Origin: Rhodanobacter sp. LX-99
Lineage (GTDB): Bacteria > Pseudomonadota > Gammaproteobacteria > Xanthomonadales > Rhodanobacteraceae
Length of the DNA stretch: 64,000 nt
Reading direction: 5' to 3'
Assembly (NCBI RefSeq): GCF_018599185.1
Contig: NZ_JAHFVL010000001.1
Span: 62,001-126,000, forward strand
A program made the translations under genes and the position numbers. Shown here in pieces: positions 1 through 8,690 of the stretch. Positions within the stretch are counted from its first letter, which is position 1; each line of letters opens with the position of its first letter. The notes beneath the pieces were generated by a model that saw only the letters and a list, made by a program, of their open reading frames with translations, made no database searches and was not told the origin of the DNA.

Positions 1-627
1 CTGATCGGCGGCGCGTGGAGCATCAACCTGCACAATTTCATGGACGGCATCGACGGCTTGCTGGCGCAACAGGCGATCTTCGTCGGCGCAGCTCTGGCCT
101 TGCTGGCATGGGCGGCGGCCCAGCCCGCGCTGGCCATGGCGGCGGCAGCTCTCGCAGCATCGGCGCTGGGCTTCTGGTGGTTCAACCGGCCGCCGGCCCG
201 GATCTTCATGGGCGATGTCGGCAGCGGCAGCGTCGGCCTGCTGATCTTTGCATTCAGCGCGATGCTGTGGCGCGTCGAGCATGCCCTGCTGTGGCCCGCA
301 CTGATCCTGTCGTCGGCGTTCGTGGTCGATGCCAGCCTGACCTTGCTGACCCGCATGTGGCGTGGACGGCGCTGGTACACTGCGCACCGCGAACACCTGT
401 ACCAGTGGGTGGTGCGCCGCGGGGGAACGCATGCACGGACGGGCGCCGCCTATATGGGCTGGAACCTGCTGGTCGCGGCGCCGTTGGCCTGGTTGGCCTG
501 GAGTCATCTGCGAATGGCGCTGCCGATTACCATAACCGTTTATCTTGGAGCGGCAGTCGCATGGCTGGCGCTGAAACGTCGCTGCCTGCGACGCCATCCG
601 CCAAGGACATCCCATGTCGCTGCGTAA
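1..627 (+). CDS. Undecaprenyl-phosphate glycosyl-1-phosphate transferase (WbpL/WecA-like), 5' truncated
   Basis: The open frame runs in from the left edge, so the 5' end of the gene is missing; 208 codons are visible before TAA at 625-627. It begins inside the family motif NLHNFMDGIDG (about residues 10-20 of the fragment), the NxxNxxDGxDG signature of the MraY/WecA group that binds Mg-UDP-sugar. A later GDVGSGSVG motif and several hydrophobic helices also fit. Such enzymes sit in the inner membrane and start O-antigen or capsule units by moving a sugar-1-phosphate onto undecaprenyl phosphate. The gene overlaps the following WbpM-like dehydratase by 14 bases, the same order as wbpL-wbpM in Pseudomonas. 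The exact sugar cannot be read from sequence. Confidence 0.85.
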   Translation: MIGGAWSINLHNFMDGIDGLLAQQAIFVGAALALLAWAAAQPALAMAAAALAASALGFWWFNRPPARIFMGDVGSGSVGLLIFAFSAMLWRVEHALLWPALILSSAFVVDASLTLLTRMWRGRRWYTAHREHLYQWVVRRGGTHARTGAAYMGWNLLVAAPLAWLAWSHLRMALPITITVYLGAAVAWLALKRRCLRRHPPRTSHVAA

Positions 628-2512
628 GCTCGTCGGCTTCATCCACCCGCGCATCGCCGTCGTGCTGCACGACCTTGGCATGGCCGCGCTCGCCTGGTGG
701 ATAGCCAAACTGCTGAGATACGCGCTGAAACCGGACGAGATCGTCAATTTCGGCATGCTCGAATTCCCGATCGTGCTGCTGGTGCAAGGGTTGATCTTCC
801 GCTGGACCGGGCTGTACAAGAGCGTCTGGCGCTTCGCCAGCTTGCCGGACCTGTGGAACATCGTGCGCGCCGTGGTGATCGGTTCGCTGCTCATCGGCGT
901 GTCGCTGTTCCTGTACAACCGGTTGGAGGGCGTGCCGCGTACGGTACTGGTGCTCTATCCGCTGCTGCTCGCCACACTGCTCGGTGGGCCGCGGCTGGCC
1001 TACCGTTACTGGAAAGACAGTCGCAACGACCTGCTGCAGAACCAGACCGCGAAGCGGGTTCTGATCGTGGGTGCTGATCGCGCCGGCGAAGTGCTCGCGC
1101 GCGACCTGCGCCGCGACAACCGTTATGCCGTGGTCGGCTTCGTCGACGACAAGCCCGGCTTGCGCGGCGCCAGCATCAACGGCCATCCCGTACTGGGGCG
1201 CTTCGACCAGTTGCCCGAGGTCGCCCGCGAAGTGGCGGTCGACATGCTGCTGATTGCCCTGCCGGGTGCATCGACAACCGAGATGCGCCGGGTGGTGTCG
1301 CTGTGCGACGCCACCGACCTGCCGTACCGGACCGTGCCCAGGCTGGAGGACGTAGTGGCCGGCCGTGCCCAGTTCAACCAGATAAAGGAAGTGGCGATCG
1401 AGGACCTGCTCGGCCGCGACACGGTGGAGCTGGACTGGACCGCGATCCGCGAAACCCTCAGCGGGCGCCGCGTGCTGATCACGGGCGGCGGCGGTTCGAT
1501 CGGATCGGAGCTGTGCCGGCAGGTCGCCCGACTGGGCGCGCAGTCGCTCACCGTGGTCGAACAGAGCGAATTCAACCTGTACCGGATCAGCCAGGAACTG
1601 CGCGCGAATTTCCCCGAACTGATCCTCGACGGCATCCTCGCCAACTGCTGCGACCAGACCGCGATGCAGAAAGCGTTCGCGGATGCCCAGCCGCAAGTGG
1701 TGTTCCATGCGGCGGCCTACAAGCACGTGCCGATGCTGCAGGGGCAACTGCGCGCGGCATTCCGCAACAATGTGCTGGGCACGCGCACGGTGGCCGATGC
1801 GGCCCGCGAAACCGGGGTCGAGTGTTTCGTGCTGATCTCCACCGACAAGGCGGTCAACCCCACCAGCGTGATGGGCGCCTGCAAGCGCATCGCCGAGATC
1901 TACTGCCAGAACCTCGACGCGCATGCCGAGACCCGTTTCATGACGGTGCGCTTCGGCAACGTGCTGGATTCGGCCGGATCGGTGGTGCCGCTGTTCCGCC
2001 AGCAGATCCGTGCGGGCGGTCCGGTTACCGTGACGCATCCGGAAATATCGCGCTACTTCATGACGATCCCCGAGGCCTGCCAGCTGATCCTGCAGACCGC
2101 AAGCATCGGCAAGGGCGGCGAGATCTTCGCGCTCGACATGGGCGAGCCGGTGAAGATCCGCGACCTGGCCGAGCAGATGATCCGCCTGGCCGGCAAGAAG
2201 CCCGGCAGCGAGATCCCGATCGTGTACACCGGCCTGCGCGCAGGCGAAAAGCTGTTCGAAGAACTGTTCCACCCGCTGGAAAACTACAGCGCCACCACGC
2301 ACGCCAAGATCTTTCTGGCGCAACACCGCGAAGTTTCGTGGGAACTGCTGCAGGCGCTGTTGCACAAGTCCGCCGAAGCAGCGGACGTTTTCGATGAGGA
2401 AGAACTTCGACGCTGCGTATCCAGCCTGCTGCCTTCGTTCCGCTGGAGCGAATCGGTACAACCGGACAACGTGGTGTCGATTCGTCGCGCCAACCCGGAG
2501 ATCAATGAGTGA
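614..2512 (+). CDS. Membrane-bound nucleotide-sugar 4,6-dehydratase (WbpM/CapD/PglF family)
   Basis: 632 aa. Four hydrophobic segments in the first 130 residues are followed by a CoA-binding-like Rossmann domain (VLIVGADRAGE, near 150) and a C-terminal SDR dehydratase domain. The second domain has the NAD motif GGGGSIGS near 291-298. The active site is the variant triad of this family: Ser418, Met420 and Lys424 (SVMGACK), with Met in place of the usual Tyr. Members convert UDP-GlcNAc to a 4-keto-6-deoxy sugar for O-antigen, capsule or glycan synthesis. It overlaps the upstream transferase and shares a GTGA overlap with galU downstream, so the three are probably one operon. Confidence 0.93.
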   Translation: MSLRKLVGFIHPRIAVVLHDLGMAALAWWIAKLLRYALKPDEIVNFGMLEFPIVLLVQGLIFRWTGLYKSVWRFASLPDLWNIVRAVVIGSLLIGVSLFLYNRLEGVPRTVLVLYPLLLATLLGGPRLAYRYWKDSRNDLLQNQTAKRVLIVGADRAGEVLARDLRRDNRYAVVGFVDDKPGLRGASINGHPVLGRFDQLPEVAREVAVDMLLIALPGASTTEMRRVVSLCDATDLPYRTVPRLEDVVAGRAQFNQIKEVAIEDLLGRDTVELDWTAIRETLSGRRVLITGGGGSIGSELCRQVARLGAQSLTVVEQSEFNLYRISQELRANFPELILDGILANCCDQTAMQKAFADAQPQVVFHAAAYKHVPMLQGQLRAAFRNNVLGTRTVADAARETGVECFVLISTDKAVNPTSVMGACKRIAEIYCQNLDAHAETRFMTVRFGNVLDSAGSVVPLFRQQIRAGGPVTVTHPEISRYFMTIPEACQLILQTASIGKGGEIFALDMGEPVKIRDLAEQMIRLAGKKPGSEIPIVYTGLRAGEKLFEELFHPLENYSATTHAKIFLAQHREVSWELLQALLHKSAEAADVFDEEELRRCVSSLLPSFRWSESVQPDNVVSIRRANPEINE

Positions 2513-3384
2513 GCAAGCCCCTGCGTAAAGTGGTGTTTCCCGTGGCCGGACTCGGCACGCGCTTCCTGCCGGCGACCAAGGTGGTCGCCAAGGAGATGCT
2601 GCCGGTCCTCGACAAGCCGCTGATCCAGTACGCCGTGGACGAGGCGGTGGACGCCGGGGCCGACACCCTGATCTTCGTCACCAACCGCTACAAGCACGCG
2701 ATCGCCGACTATTTCGACAAGGCCTACGAGCTGGAATCGAAGCTGCACGAGAAAGGCAAGGCCGAACTGCTGGCGCTGGTGCAGGGCACCTTGCCGCGGC
2801 ACGTGCGGGCGATCTTCGTGACCCAGCCCGAGGCGCTCGGCCTGGGCCACGCCGTGCTGTGCGCCAGACCCGTGGTCGGCGACGAGCCGTTCGGCGTGAT
2901 CCTGCCGGATGACCTGATCTGGAATGGTGCCGGCAAGGGCGCGCTGCGGCAGATGGCCGAACTCGCCGAGGCGCAGCAAGCCGGCGTGATCGCGGTGGAG
3001 GAAGTCCCCCACGCCGACACCGACAAATACGGCATCGTCGACGCCACGCCGGTCGACGAACGCAGCGCCCTGATCCGCTACATGGTCGAGAAGCCCAAGC
3101 CGGCCGACGCGCCGTCGAACCTGGCCGTGGTCGGGCGTTACGTGCTGCCTGGCCGCATCTTCCAACTGCTGGAACAGACCACGCCGGGCGCCGGCGGCGA
3201 AATCCAGCTCACCGATGCGATCGAGGCGTTGCTGAAAGAGCAGGGCAAGGTGCTGGCCTACCGTTTCGAAGGCACCCGTTTCGACTGCGGCAACAAGGCC
3301 GGCCTGGTGCGCGCCACCATGCACATGGCCATGCAGGACCCGAAGCTCGCGCCCACCGTGCGCGCCTTCCTCGGCCAGCTTTGA
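2509..3384 (+). CDS. galU: UTP-glucose-1-phosphate uridylyltransferase
   Basis: 291 aa, normal length for bacterial GalU. It makes UDP-glucose from UTP and glucose-1-phosphate for LPS, capsule and other polysaccharides. The N-terminus has the nucleotidyltransferase signature AGLGTRFLPATKVVAKEM with the following Pro and Leu, and the VEKPKP segment of the sugar-binding site is at about 194-199. The GTG start at 2509 overlaps the stop of the dehydratase (GTGA); the nearby ATG at 2505 is in another frame. It closes the polysaccharide operon. Confidence 0.95.
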   Translation: MSKPLRKVVFPVAGLGTRFLPATKVVAKEMLPVLDKPLIQYAVDEAVDAGADTLIFVTNRYKHAIADYFDKAYELESKLHEKGKAELLALVQGTLPRHVRAIFVTQPEALGLGHAVLCARPVVGDEPFGVILPDDLIWNGAGKGALRQMAELAEAQQAGVIAVEEVPHADTDKYGIVDATPVDERSALIRYMVEKPKPADAPSNLAVVGRYVLPGRIFQLLEQTTPGAGGEIQLTDAIEALLKEQGKVLAYRFEGTRFDCGNKAGLVRATMHMAMQDPKLAPTVRAFLGQL

Positions 3385-3464
3385 ACCACGCCCGCGTCAA
3401 CGCCCGGGCTTGAGGGCGCTATGCTTGCCCGGTTACGGACATCGGCGTCAGCCATCGCTGCAGC

Positions 3465-4754
3465 ATGAATCCATCCTCGTCCACGTCCTATTACCGCGCC
3501 ACGGCCACGCCGTACACGGCCTGGATGCCGCTTCAGGGCAGCGCGCACACGCGCGTTGCCGTCATCGGCGGTGGCTTTGCCGGCTTGAACACGGCGCTCG
3601 GGCTGGCCGAGCGCGGCGTGCGCGACGTGGTATTGCTGGAACGCGAGCAGGTCGGTTTCGGTGCGTCCGGCCGCAACGGCGGCTTCGTCTTCGCCGGCTA
3701 CTCGCTGGGCGAGCGGGCGCTGCTCGACCAGTTGGGCGAGTCACGCGCGCAGGCACTGTTCGGGCTCACCACCGAAGCGGTCGGGCGGATCCGCCAGCGC
3801 ATCGCCGACTACGCGATCGCCTGCGATGCGGTCGACGAGGGCGTGATCTGGGCCAACTGGTTCCGTGACCCCGCCGTGCTGCGCCAGCGCCAGCAATTGC
3901 TGGCCGAGCATTACGGCGTGCAATGGCAGTGGCTGCCCGAGACCGAACTGCGTGCGCGCATCCGCAGCGAGCGTTACCACGACGGCCTGTACGAGCGCGA
4001 CGCGCTGCACCTGCATCCGCTCAACTACGCGATCGGCCTGGCCGCGGCGGCGGCCGGGCGGGGCGTGCGCATCCACGAGAACAGCGGCGTGCGCAGCCTC
4101 GCGCGCGAGGGCCTGCGATGGCGCCTGCGCACCGCGCAAGGCGAGCTGCTGGCCGATCAGGTGGTGCTGGCCTGCGGCGGTTACCTGGCCGGCCTGCAGA
4201 AGCCGATCGATCGGGCGATCCTGCCGATCGCCACCTACGTGATGGTGACCGAACCGCTCGGCGCCCGGCTGGACGGGTGCCTGCACACCCGCGCGGCGGT
4301 CTACGACAGCCGCTTCGCGTTCGACTATTATCGCGCGCTGCCGGATACGCGGCTGCTGTGGGGCGGACGCATCTCGGTACTCAACCGCTCGCAGCGCGGA
4401 GTGCAGCGTCTGCTGACCAGAGACCTGCTGCGGGTATTCCCGCAACTGAAGGGCGTGCGCATCGAGCATGCCTGGTCGGGCCTGATGAGCTACGCGCGGC
4501 ATCAGATGCCGCAGGTCGGCGGCGACGGCAACGGCCTGTGGTGGGCGCAGGCCTTCGGCGGGCACGGATTGGCACCGACCTGCGCCGCCGGCGAGCTGCT
4601 GGCGGCGGCGATCGCCGAGGGCGACGACCGCTGGAAGCAGTTCGCCGACTACGGCCTGGGCAGCACCCACCGCCCGTTCGGCTATCTTGCGGCGCAGGCC
4701 AGCTACTGGTGGCAACAAAGCCGCGACTGTCTCAAGACGAGGTTGGAAGGATGA
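3465..4754 (+). CDS. FAD-dependent amine/amino-acid oxidoreductase (DadA/PuuB type)
   Basis: 429 aa. The N-terminal dinucleotide-binding loop [21 protein letters not shown] (31-51) is followed by an acidic ribose-binding residue and the GASGRNGG segment that is typical of DAO-fold oxidases such as gamma-glutamylputrescine oxidase. These flavoproteins oxidise amino groups or secondary amines to the imine. The substrate is not evident and no putrescine genes are nearby. The stop overlaps the start of the next gene (ATGA at 4751-4754), which suggests translational coupling. The ATG at 3465 has only a weak ribosome site. Confidence 0.85.
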   Translation: MNPSSSTSYYRATATPYTAWMPLQGSAHTRVAVIGGGFAGLNTALGLAERGVRDVVLLEREQVGFGASGRNGGFVFAGYSLGERALLDQLGESRAQALFGLTTEAVGRIRQRIADYAIACDAVDEGVIWANWFRDPAVLRQRQQLLAEHYGVQWQWLPETELRARIRSERYHDGLYERDALHLHPLNYAIGLAAAAAGRGVRIHENSGVRSLAREGLRWRLRTAQGELLADQVVLACGGYLAGLQKPIDRAILPIATYVMVTEPLGARLDGCLHTRAAVYDSRFAFDYYRALPDTRLLWGGRISVLNRSQRGVQRLLTRDLLRVFPQLKGVRIEHAWSGLMSYARHQMPQVGGDGNGLWWAQAFGGHGLAPTCAAGELLAAAIAEGDDRWKQFADYGLGSTHRPFGYLAAQASYWWQQSRDCLKTRLEG

Positions 4755-5098
4755 GTGCAACGAATCACCCCGAAATCAGCTGGGCCGATTTCGAGAAGGT
4801 CCTGGTCGTCGCCGGCACGGTGACCAGGGTGGAACCGTTCCCCGAGGCGCGCAAGCCGGCGTGGAAGGTGTGGGTGGATTTCGGTCCCTACGGCGAGAAG
4901 AAGACCAGCGCGCAGATCGCCGCGCTGTACCAGGCCGAGGACCTGCTTGGCCGGCAGGTCGTGGGCGTGATCAACTTCCCGGAGAAACAGATCGGCCCGT
5001 TCCGCTCGCAGTTCCTGCTGACCGGCTTTCCCACCGACGAGGGCGTGGTGGTCACCGCGATCGAGCGCCCGGTACCGAACGGCACCCGGCTGGCCTGA
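4751..5098 (+). CDS. CsaA/Trbp111-like tRNA-binding OB-fold protein
   Basis: 115 aa, a stand-alone tRNA-binding domain. The pattern resembles CsaA: an N-terminal WADFEKV stretch, [20 protein letters not shown], and [14 protein letters not shown], which contains the conserved region of this OB fold. Such proteins bind tRNA or have a chaperone-like secretion role; the real role is uncertain. The ATG at 4751 overlaps the TGA of the oxidoreductase by four bases. Confidence 0.88.
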   Translation: MSATNHPEISWADFEKVLVVAGTVTRVEPFPEARKPAWKVWVDFGPYGEKKTSAQIAALYQAEDLLGRQVVGVINFPEKQIGPFRSQFLLTGFPTDEGVVVTAIERPVPNGTRLA

Positions 5099-5196
5099 GC
5101 CGGCTGCGCGTTGCCCGCGATTTGCCAGCAACGCGCCAGCGCATGTTCGCCATCGCCGGCCACCATGACGGCCCCGTCCCCGTCATGGAGCTCCGC

Positions 5197-6075
5197 ATGA
5201 ATCCCTTCACCCGCACACTGTGGATCGGCGCCGCCCTGTTCGCGGCAGGCCTGGCGCACGCGAACGACGCTGCCTGGAGCCAGCCGCGGCAGCCGTTTCG
5301 CATCTACGGCAACAGCTGGTACGTGGGCACGCAGGGGCTAAGTGCGATCCTGATCACCTCGCCGCAGGGCCACGTGCTGATCGACGGCACGCTGGAAGGC
5401 AATGCGGCGCAGATCGAGGCGAACATCCGCACGCTTGGCTTCCGCCTGCGCGACATCAAGCTGATCCTCAACTCGCACGCCCACTCCGACCATGCCGGAG
5501 CGATCGCCAGGCTGGCGCACGACAGCGGCGCCACGGTGGCGGCGAGCGCGGCCGGCGCGAAGGAGCTGCGTTCGGGCGGCCATGACCCGGACGACCCGCA
5601 ATACGGCATGGCGCCGCGCTATCCGGCGGTCACGCCGGTCGAGGTGGTCGCCGATGGCGCTGCCGTGCGGGTGGGGTCGATCGCCATCACGGCGCACTAC
5701 ACGCCCGGCCACACGCCGGGCAGCACGTCGTGGACCTGGCGCTCCTGTGAAAAGGAACGCTGCCTGGGGCTGGCCTATGTCGACAGCCTCACCGCACTCG
5801 GCCGCGACGGCTTCCGCTACAGCGACGACCCGGCGCGGGTCGCGAGCTTCCGCCAGTCCTTCGCCACCGTCGCCGGCCTGCCGTGCGACATCCTGATCAC
5901 CCCGCACCCCGAGGCCAGCGGTTTCATGCAGAAGGTCGCCGCGCGCGAGCGCGAGCATTCGTCCGCCGCCTTGATCGACACCGACGCCTGCCGCGCCTAC
6001 GCCGCGACGGCGCAGCCGCGCTTCGAAGCGCGGCTGGCGAAGGAGCGGCAGGAGGCGCGCGGAGCAGGCAAGTGA
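5197..6075 (+). CDS. Subclass B3 metallo-beta-lactamase
   Basis: 292 aa with an N-terminal signal peptide (hydrophobic 8-20, likely cleavage after AHA). The zinc ligands of the B3 group are all in place: HAHSDH (His94, His96, Asp98, His99), His172 in TPGHTPG and His237 in TPHPE. The block DSLTALGRDGFRY followed by RQSFATVAGLPCDIL closely matches the B3 layout seen in L1 and related enzymes. Predicted to be a periplasmic di-zinc hydrolase of beta-lactams, although some B3-like proteins have other hydrolase roles. The ATG at 5197 is chosen because the signal peptide starts there. It appears to be a chromosomal, single gene with no mobile element next to it. Confidence 0.88.
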   Translation: MNPFTRTLWIGAALFAAGLAHANDAAWSQPRQPFRIYGNSWYVGTQGLSAILITSPQGHVLIDGTLEGNAAQIEANIRTLGFRLRDIKLILNSHAHSDHAGAIARLAHDSGATVAASAAGAKELRSGGHDPDDPQYGMAPRYPAVTPVEVVADGAAVRVGSIAITAHYTPGHTPGSTSWTWRSCEKERCLGLAYVDSLTALGRDGFRYSDDPARVASFRQSFATVAGLPCDILITPHPEASGFMQKVAAREREHSSAALIDTDACRAYAATAQPRFEARLAKERQEARGAGK

Positions 6076-6099
6076 GCCGGCTCCGGCCCGCATGACGGA

Positions 6100-7023
6100 T
6101 CAGCGATCCAGCCAGACCTCCAGCCCCTGCGCATTCAGCTCGATGTCCATGCCCAGCAGCTGGCGCAAGGCATCGCGCCCCTGGCCCCAGCCGTGGGCCA
6201 CGGCACGGGTCGCGTAGAGATCGGTCAGCGACTCCATCAGCACGGCATGCCGATCGGGCTTGCCGTGCGCGGCGCGGGCCAGCGCGACCATCGCGTCGAT
6301 CTGCGCATGCAGGTCGGCGGCCAGCCGCTCCACCGGCTCGACCCGGCCGTAGTGGGTGAGGTACATCGCGGCAGGTTTCAGGGCGACCAGCCGCTCGATC
6401 GACGCATGCAACGCATCCGGATCGAACTGCACCGGCGAGGTGGTAGGCAGGATGAACGGGCCGTTCGCGGTGTCGAAATCGCGATACGACAGGCCGAACA
6501 CGTCGCCGGTGAAGCACGCGTTGGCGCGTTCGTCATACACGGTGAGGTGGTGTTTCGCGTGGCCGGGCGTGTCGATGCACAGCAGCGGCCGGCCAGCCAG
6601 TTCCACCACGTGCCCGTCCGGCGCCTCGATGACGCGCTCGGCGGGGATCGGGCGCAGCCTGCCGTAGGTCTGCTCCATCACCGCCTCGCCGTACACCGCG
6701 CTCGCGCCGGCCCACAGCACCGAGGGATCGACCATGTGGCGTGCGCCGCGCGGATGCACCACCAGCTGCGCGTTCGGCAGCCGCGCGATCAGCTCGCCGG
6801 CGCCGCCGGCATGATCCAGGTGCACGTGGGTGAGGATCAGCCAGTCCACCGCGGCAGCGGAAATCCCGGCTTCGTCCAGCGCCGCCAGCATGCGCGGCAC
6901 GGCGAAGTGGGTGCCGCAGTCGATGAACGCGCCACGGCCGTTCTCGACGACCAGGTAGGCCGCGTCGAACTGCGGCCGCACGAAACCGGTATCGATGGTG
7001 TGGATGCCGTGGGTACTTGCCAT
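6100..7023 (-). CDS. MBL-fold metallo-hydrolase
   Basis: 307 aa from the ATG at 7023 (MASTHGIHTIDTGFVRP). The metal-binding motif THVHLDHAGG lies about one-third of the way along, followed by a GHAKHHLTVYD stretch that supplies the next ligand, and a TGDVFGLSYRDF segment. Family members are glyoxalase II-like or lactonase-like hydrolases; no substrate can be assigned. There is no signal peptide. The frame extends upstream to 7221 but that part lacks family sequence and would overlap the promoter side of the divergent gene, so the shorter start is preferred. Confidence 0.82.
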   Translation of the reverse strand: MASTHGIHTIDTGFVRPQFDAAYLVVENGRGAFIDCGTHFAVPRMLAALDEAGISAAAVDWLILTHVHLDHAGGAGELIARLPNAQLVVHPRGARHMVDPSVLWAGASAVYGEAVMEQTYGRLRPIPAERVIEAPDGHVVELAGRPLLCIDTPGHAKHHLTVYDERANACFTGDVFGLSYRDFDTANGPFILPTTSPVQFDPDALHASIERLVALKPAAMYLTHYGRVEPVERLAADLHAQIDAMVALARAAHGKPDRHAVLMESLTDLYATRAVAHGWGQGRDALRQLLGMDIELNAQGLEVWLDR

Positions 7024-7066
7024 GCCTGCCTCGCGAACCGGACGATCCGGCGAGGGTAGCAAGCCG

Positions 7067-7127
7067 CTGCAGGATGGGCACTTGCACCATGGTCGAGCGC
7101 GGGTTGCCCGAAAGGCGCATCCTGCAG
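7067..7127. repeat. 10-bp perfect inverted repeat between divergent genes
   Basis: CTGCAGGATG at 7067-7076 and its exact reverse complement at 7118-7127, 41 bases apart. It lies in the 196-base space between the divergent MBL hydrolase and the small membrane protein at 7220. It could be a regulator-binding pair or chance. Confidence 0.4.
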
Positions 7128-7219
7128 AGGCTGCCGCCATGCCGCGGGAACCTTTGGGGGTGCTGCTGCATCCGATCGGCAGCAACTCACTCATCAACGT
7201 GCTACCCGGGGGAAACGAC

Positions 7220-7561
7220 ATGCTGCTCTATGCGATCCTGATTTTCGCGGTTGCCGCCATCGGCGGCCTGGTGCTGGCCTCCAGCGTACTGCGCGGCAAG
7301 CTGGCGCCGTGGGCGATTTCGGTGCTGCACGCGCTGCTCGGCGCCAGCGGCCTGGTGCTGCTGATCCTCGTGGTGCTGCAGGGCGCGGCCCCGGCACGGC
7401 TCACCGCGGCGCTGGCCCTGCTGGTGCTGGCTGCGCTGGGCGGCTTCTTCCTCGCCTCGTTCCACTTGCGCAAGCAGGTCGCGCCGAAGGCCGTGGTGTT
7501 CGTGCACGCCGGCGTCGCGGTGGTGGGTTTCCTGACTTTGCTCAGCCTGCTGCTGGCCTGA
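7220..7561 (+). CDS. Small four-helix inner-membrane protein, unknown function
   Basis: 113 aa, almost wholly hydrophobic with four predicted membrane helices (about 4-20, 31-50, 57-80, 88-112). I do not recognise a named family. The start at 7220 follows a strong GGGGGA ribosome site. The gene is nine bases upstream of the DUF2231 membrane protein, so the two are probably co-transcribed and may work together in the membrane. Confidence 0.7.
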   Translation: MLLYAILIFAVAAIGGLVLASSVLRGKLAPWAISVLHALLGASGLVLLILVVLQGAAPARLTAALALLVLAALGGFFLASFHLRKQVAPKAVVFVHAGVAVVGFLTLLSLLLA

Positions 7562-7570
7562 GGCGCCGCC

Positions 7571-7999
7571 ATGCGCCATCCGCTGCATCCGGCCCTGGTG
7601 CATTTCCCGATCGCCTGCTGGTCGCTGGCCACCGCGGCGGATCTTGCCAGCCTGGCCTGGGGCGAACCGGCGTGGCGCTTTGCCGGCATCCTGCTGCTGG
7701 CGGGGATCGGTTTTTCGATCCCCGCCATGCTGGCCGGCTTGCTCGAACTGGCCAAGGTCGACGGAGACAATCCGGCGATCAAGGACGTCAACCGGCACAT
7801 GCTCATGGTGATGGGCGCGCTGAGCTGCTACGTGGCCAGCCTGTTCCTGCGCCTGCACGGCACGCACTTCGTCGAGCCGGGCCCGCTGGCTATCGGACTG
7901 AGCGTGCTGGGCTTCCTGTGCCTGGGCGTGGCCGGCTGGCTGGGCGGCAAGCTGGTGTACGGACACCGGCTCGGCGTCAGCCCACTGCCGCCTGCCTAG
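7571..7999 (+). CDS. DUF2231 family membrane protein
   Basis: 142 aa. It opens with MRHPLHPALVHFPIA, the HPLHP-x-hHFP signature of DUF2231, and has four membrane helices. Members are found near cytochrome and redox genes but have no assigned activity. It is co-oriented with the small membrane gene just upstream. The 3' end overlaps the convergent AlkA-like gene by 23 bases. Confidence 0.82.
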   Translation: MRHPLHPALVHFPIACWSLATAADLASLAWGEPAWRFAGILLLAGIGFSIPAMLAGLLELAKVDGDNPAIKDVNRHMLMVMGALSCYVASLFLRLHGTHFVEPGPLAIGLSVLGFLCLGVAGWLGGKLVYGHRLGVSPLPPA

Positions 8000-8639
8000 C
8001 CTTCGACGGCCGCGGCACGCGCCACAGATACCAGGAAGCGGCGGTGCGATGCGGACTCCAGGCCGCGCCGATCACCGCCAGCGCCTTCGGTGTGGGCGCC
8101 GTTTCCAGCGACTTCAGCAGACGGTAACCCTCGCGCACGCCGAAGTCGTCCGCCGGCAGGATGTCGGGCCGGTCCAGGCTGTAGATCAGGAACATCTCCA
8201 CCGTCCAGCGACCGATCCCTTTCAGCACGCTGAGCCGGGCGATCAGTTCTTCGTCCGGCAACGCCAGGGCCGCGGACAGGTCCGGCACCACACCATCCAG
8301 CGCGGCGGCGGCGATGCCGCGGATCGTCTCGATCTTGCGCGCCGAAAAACCGCAGGCGCGCATGCTGTCGAAGTCGGCATCGAGCAATTGCGCCGGCGAC
8401 GGAAACGCCCGCCGCGGATGCAAGGCCAGCAGCCGCGCTAGGATCGCGTCGCCGGCTTTCACGTGCAGTTGCTGGTAGGCCACCGCGCGCACCAGTGCCT
8501 CGTACGGCTCGCGTGCCGGTTTCGGCTCGTGGCCGCAGGGGCCGACCTGCGCAACCAGGCCTGCCCAGTCGTCGTCGATCGAGGCCAGGAACGCAGAGGC
8601 TCCGGCATACGCTGCCCGGGGTGGCTCACGGTTTTTCAT
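7977..8639 (-). CDS. DNA-3-methyladenine glycosylase II (AlkA-like, HhH-GPD)
   Basis: 220 aa. The helix-hairpin-helix LSVLKGIGRWTVEMFL is followed by the PADDFGV loop that carries the catalytic aspartate. It removes alkylated purines from DNA as the first step of base excision repair. It lacks the extra N-terminal domain of E. coli AlkA, like the shorter MAG-type enzymes. The ATG at 8639 sits 11 bases after AGGAG; the next ATG upstream is only two bases from it and is less likely. It lies last on the strand that carries ada and alkB, separated from them by two ABC permeases. Confidence 0.88.
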   Translation of the reverse strand: MKNREPPRAAYAGASAFLASIDDDWAGLVAQVGPCGHEPKPAREPYEALVRAVAYQQLHVKAGDAILARLLALHPRRAFPSPAQLLDADFDSMRACGFSARKIETIRGIAAAALDGVVPDLSAALALPDEELIARLSVLKGIGRWTVEMFLIYSLDRPDILPADDFGVREGYRLLKSLETAPTPKALAVIGAAWSPHRTAASWYLWRVPRPSKARQAAVG

Positions 8640-8690
8640 CGGCTGCATCGCTCCTGTGGATCGCGAACTCGCCTCACAGGTTCGCATGAA

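Noticed and set aside
527..2461. Minus-strand frame of 644 codons over the WbpM-like gene
   Set aside because: Shadow of a clearly conserved plus-strand gene; no motif or ribosome site.
4687..6075. 462-residue protein joining the tRNA-binding gene to the beta-lactamase
   Set aside because: The first part is an off-frame reading of the CsaA-like gene; the signal peptide start at 5197 is the real one.
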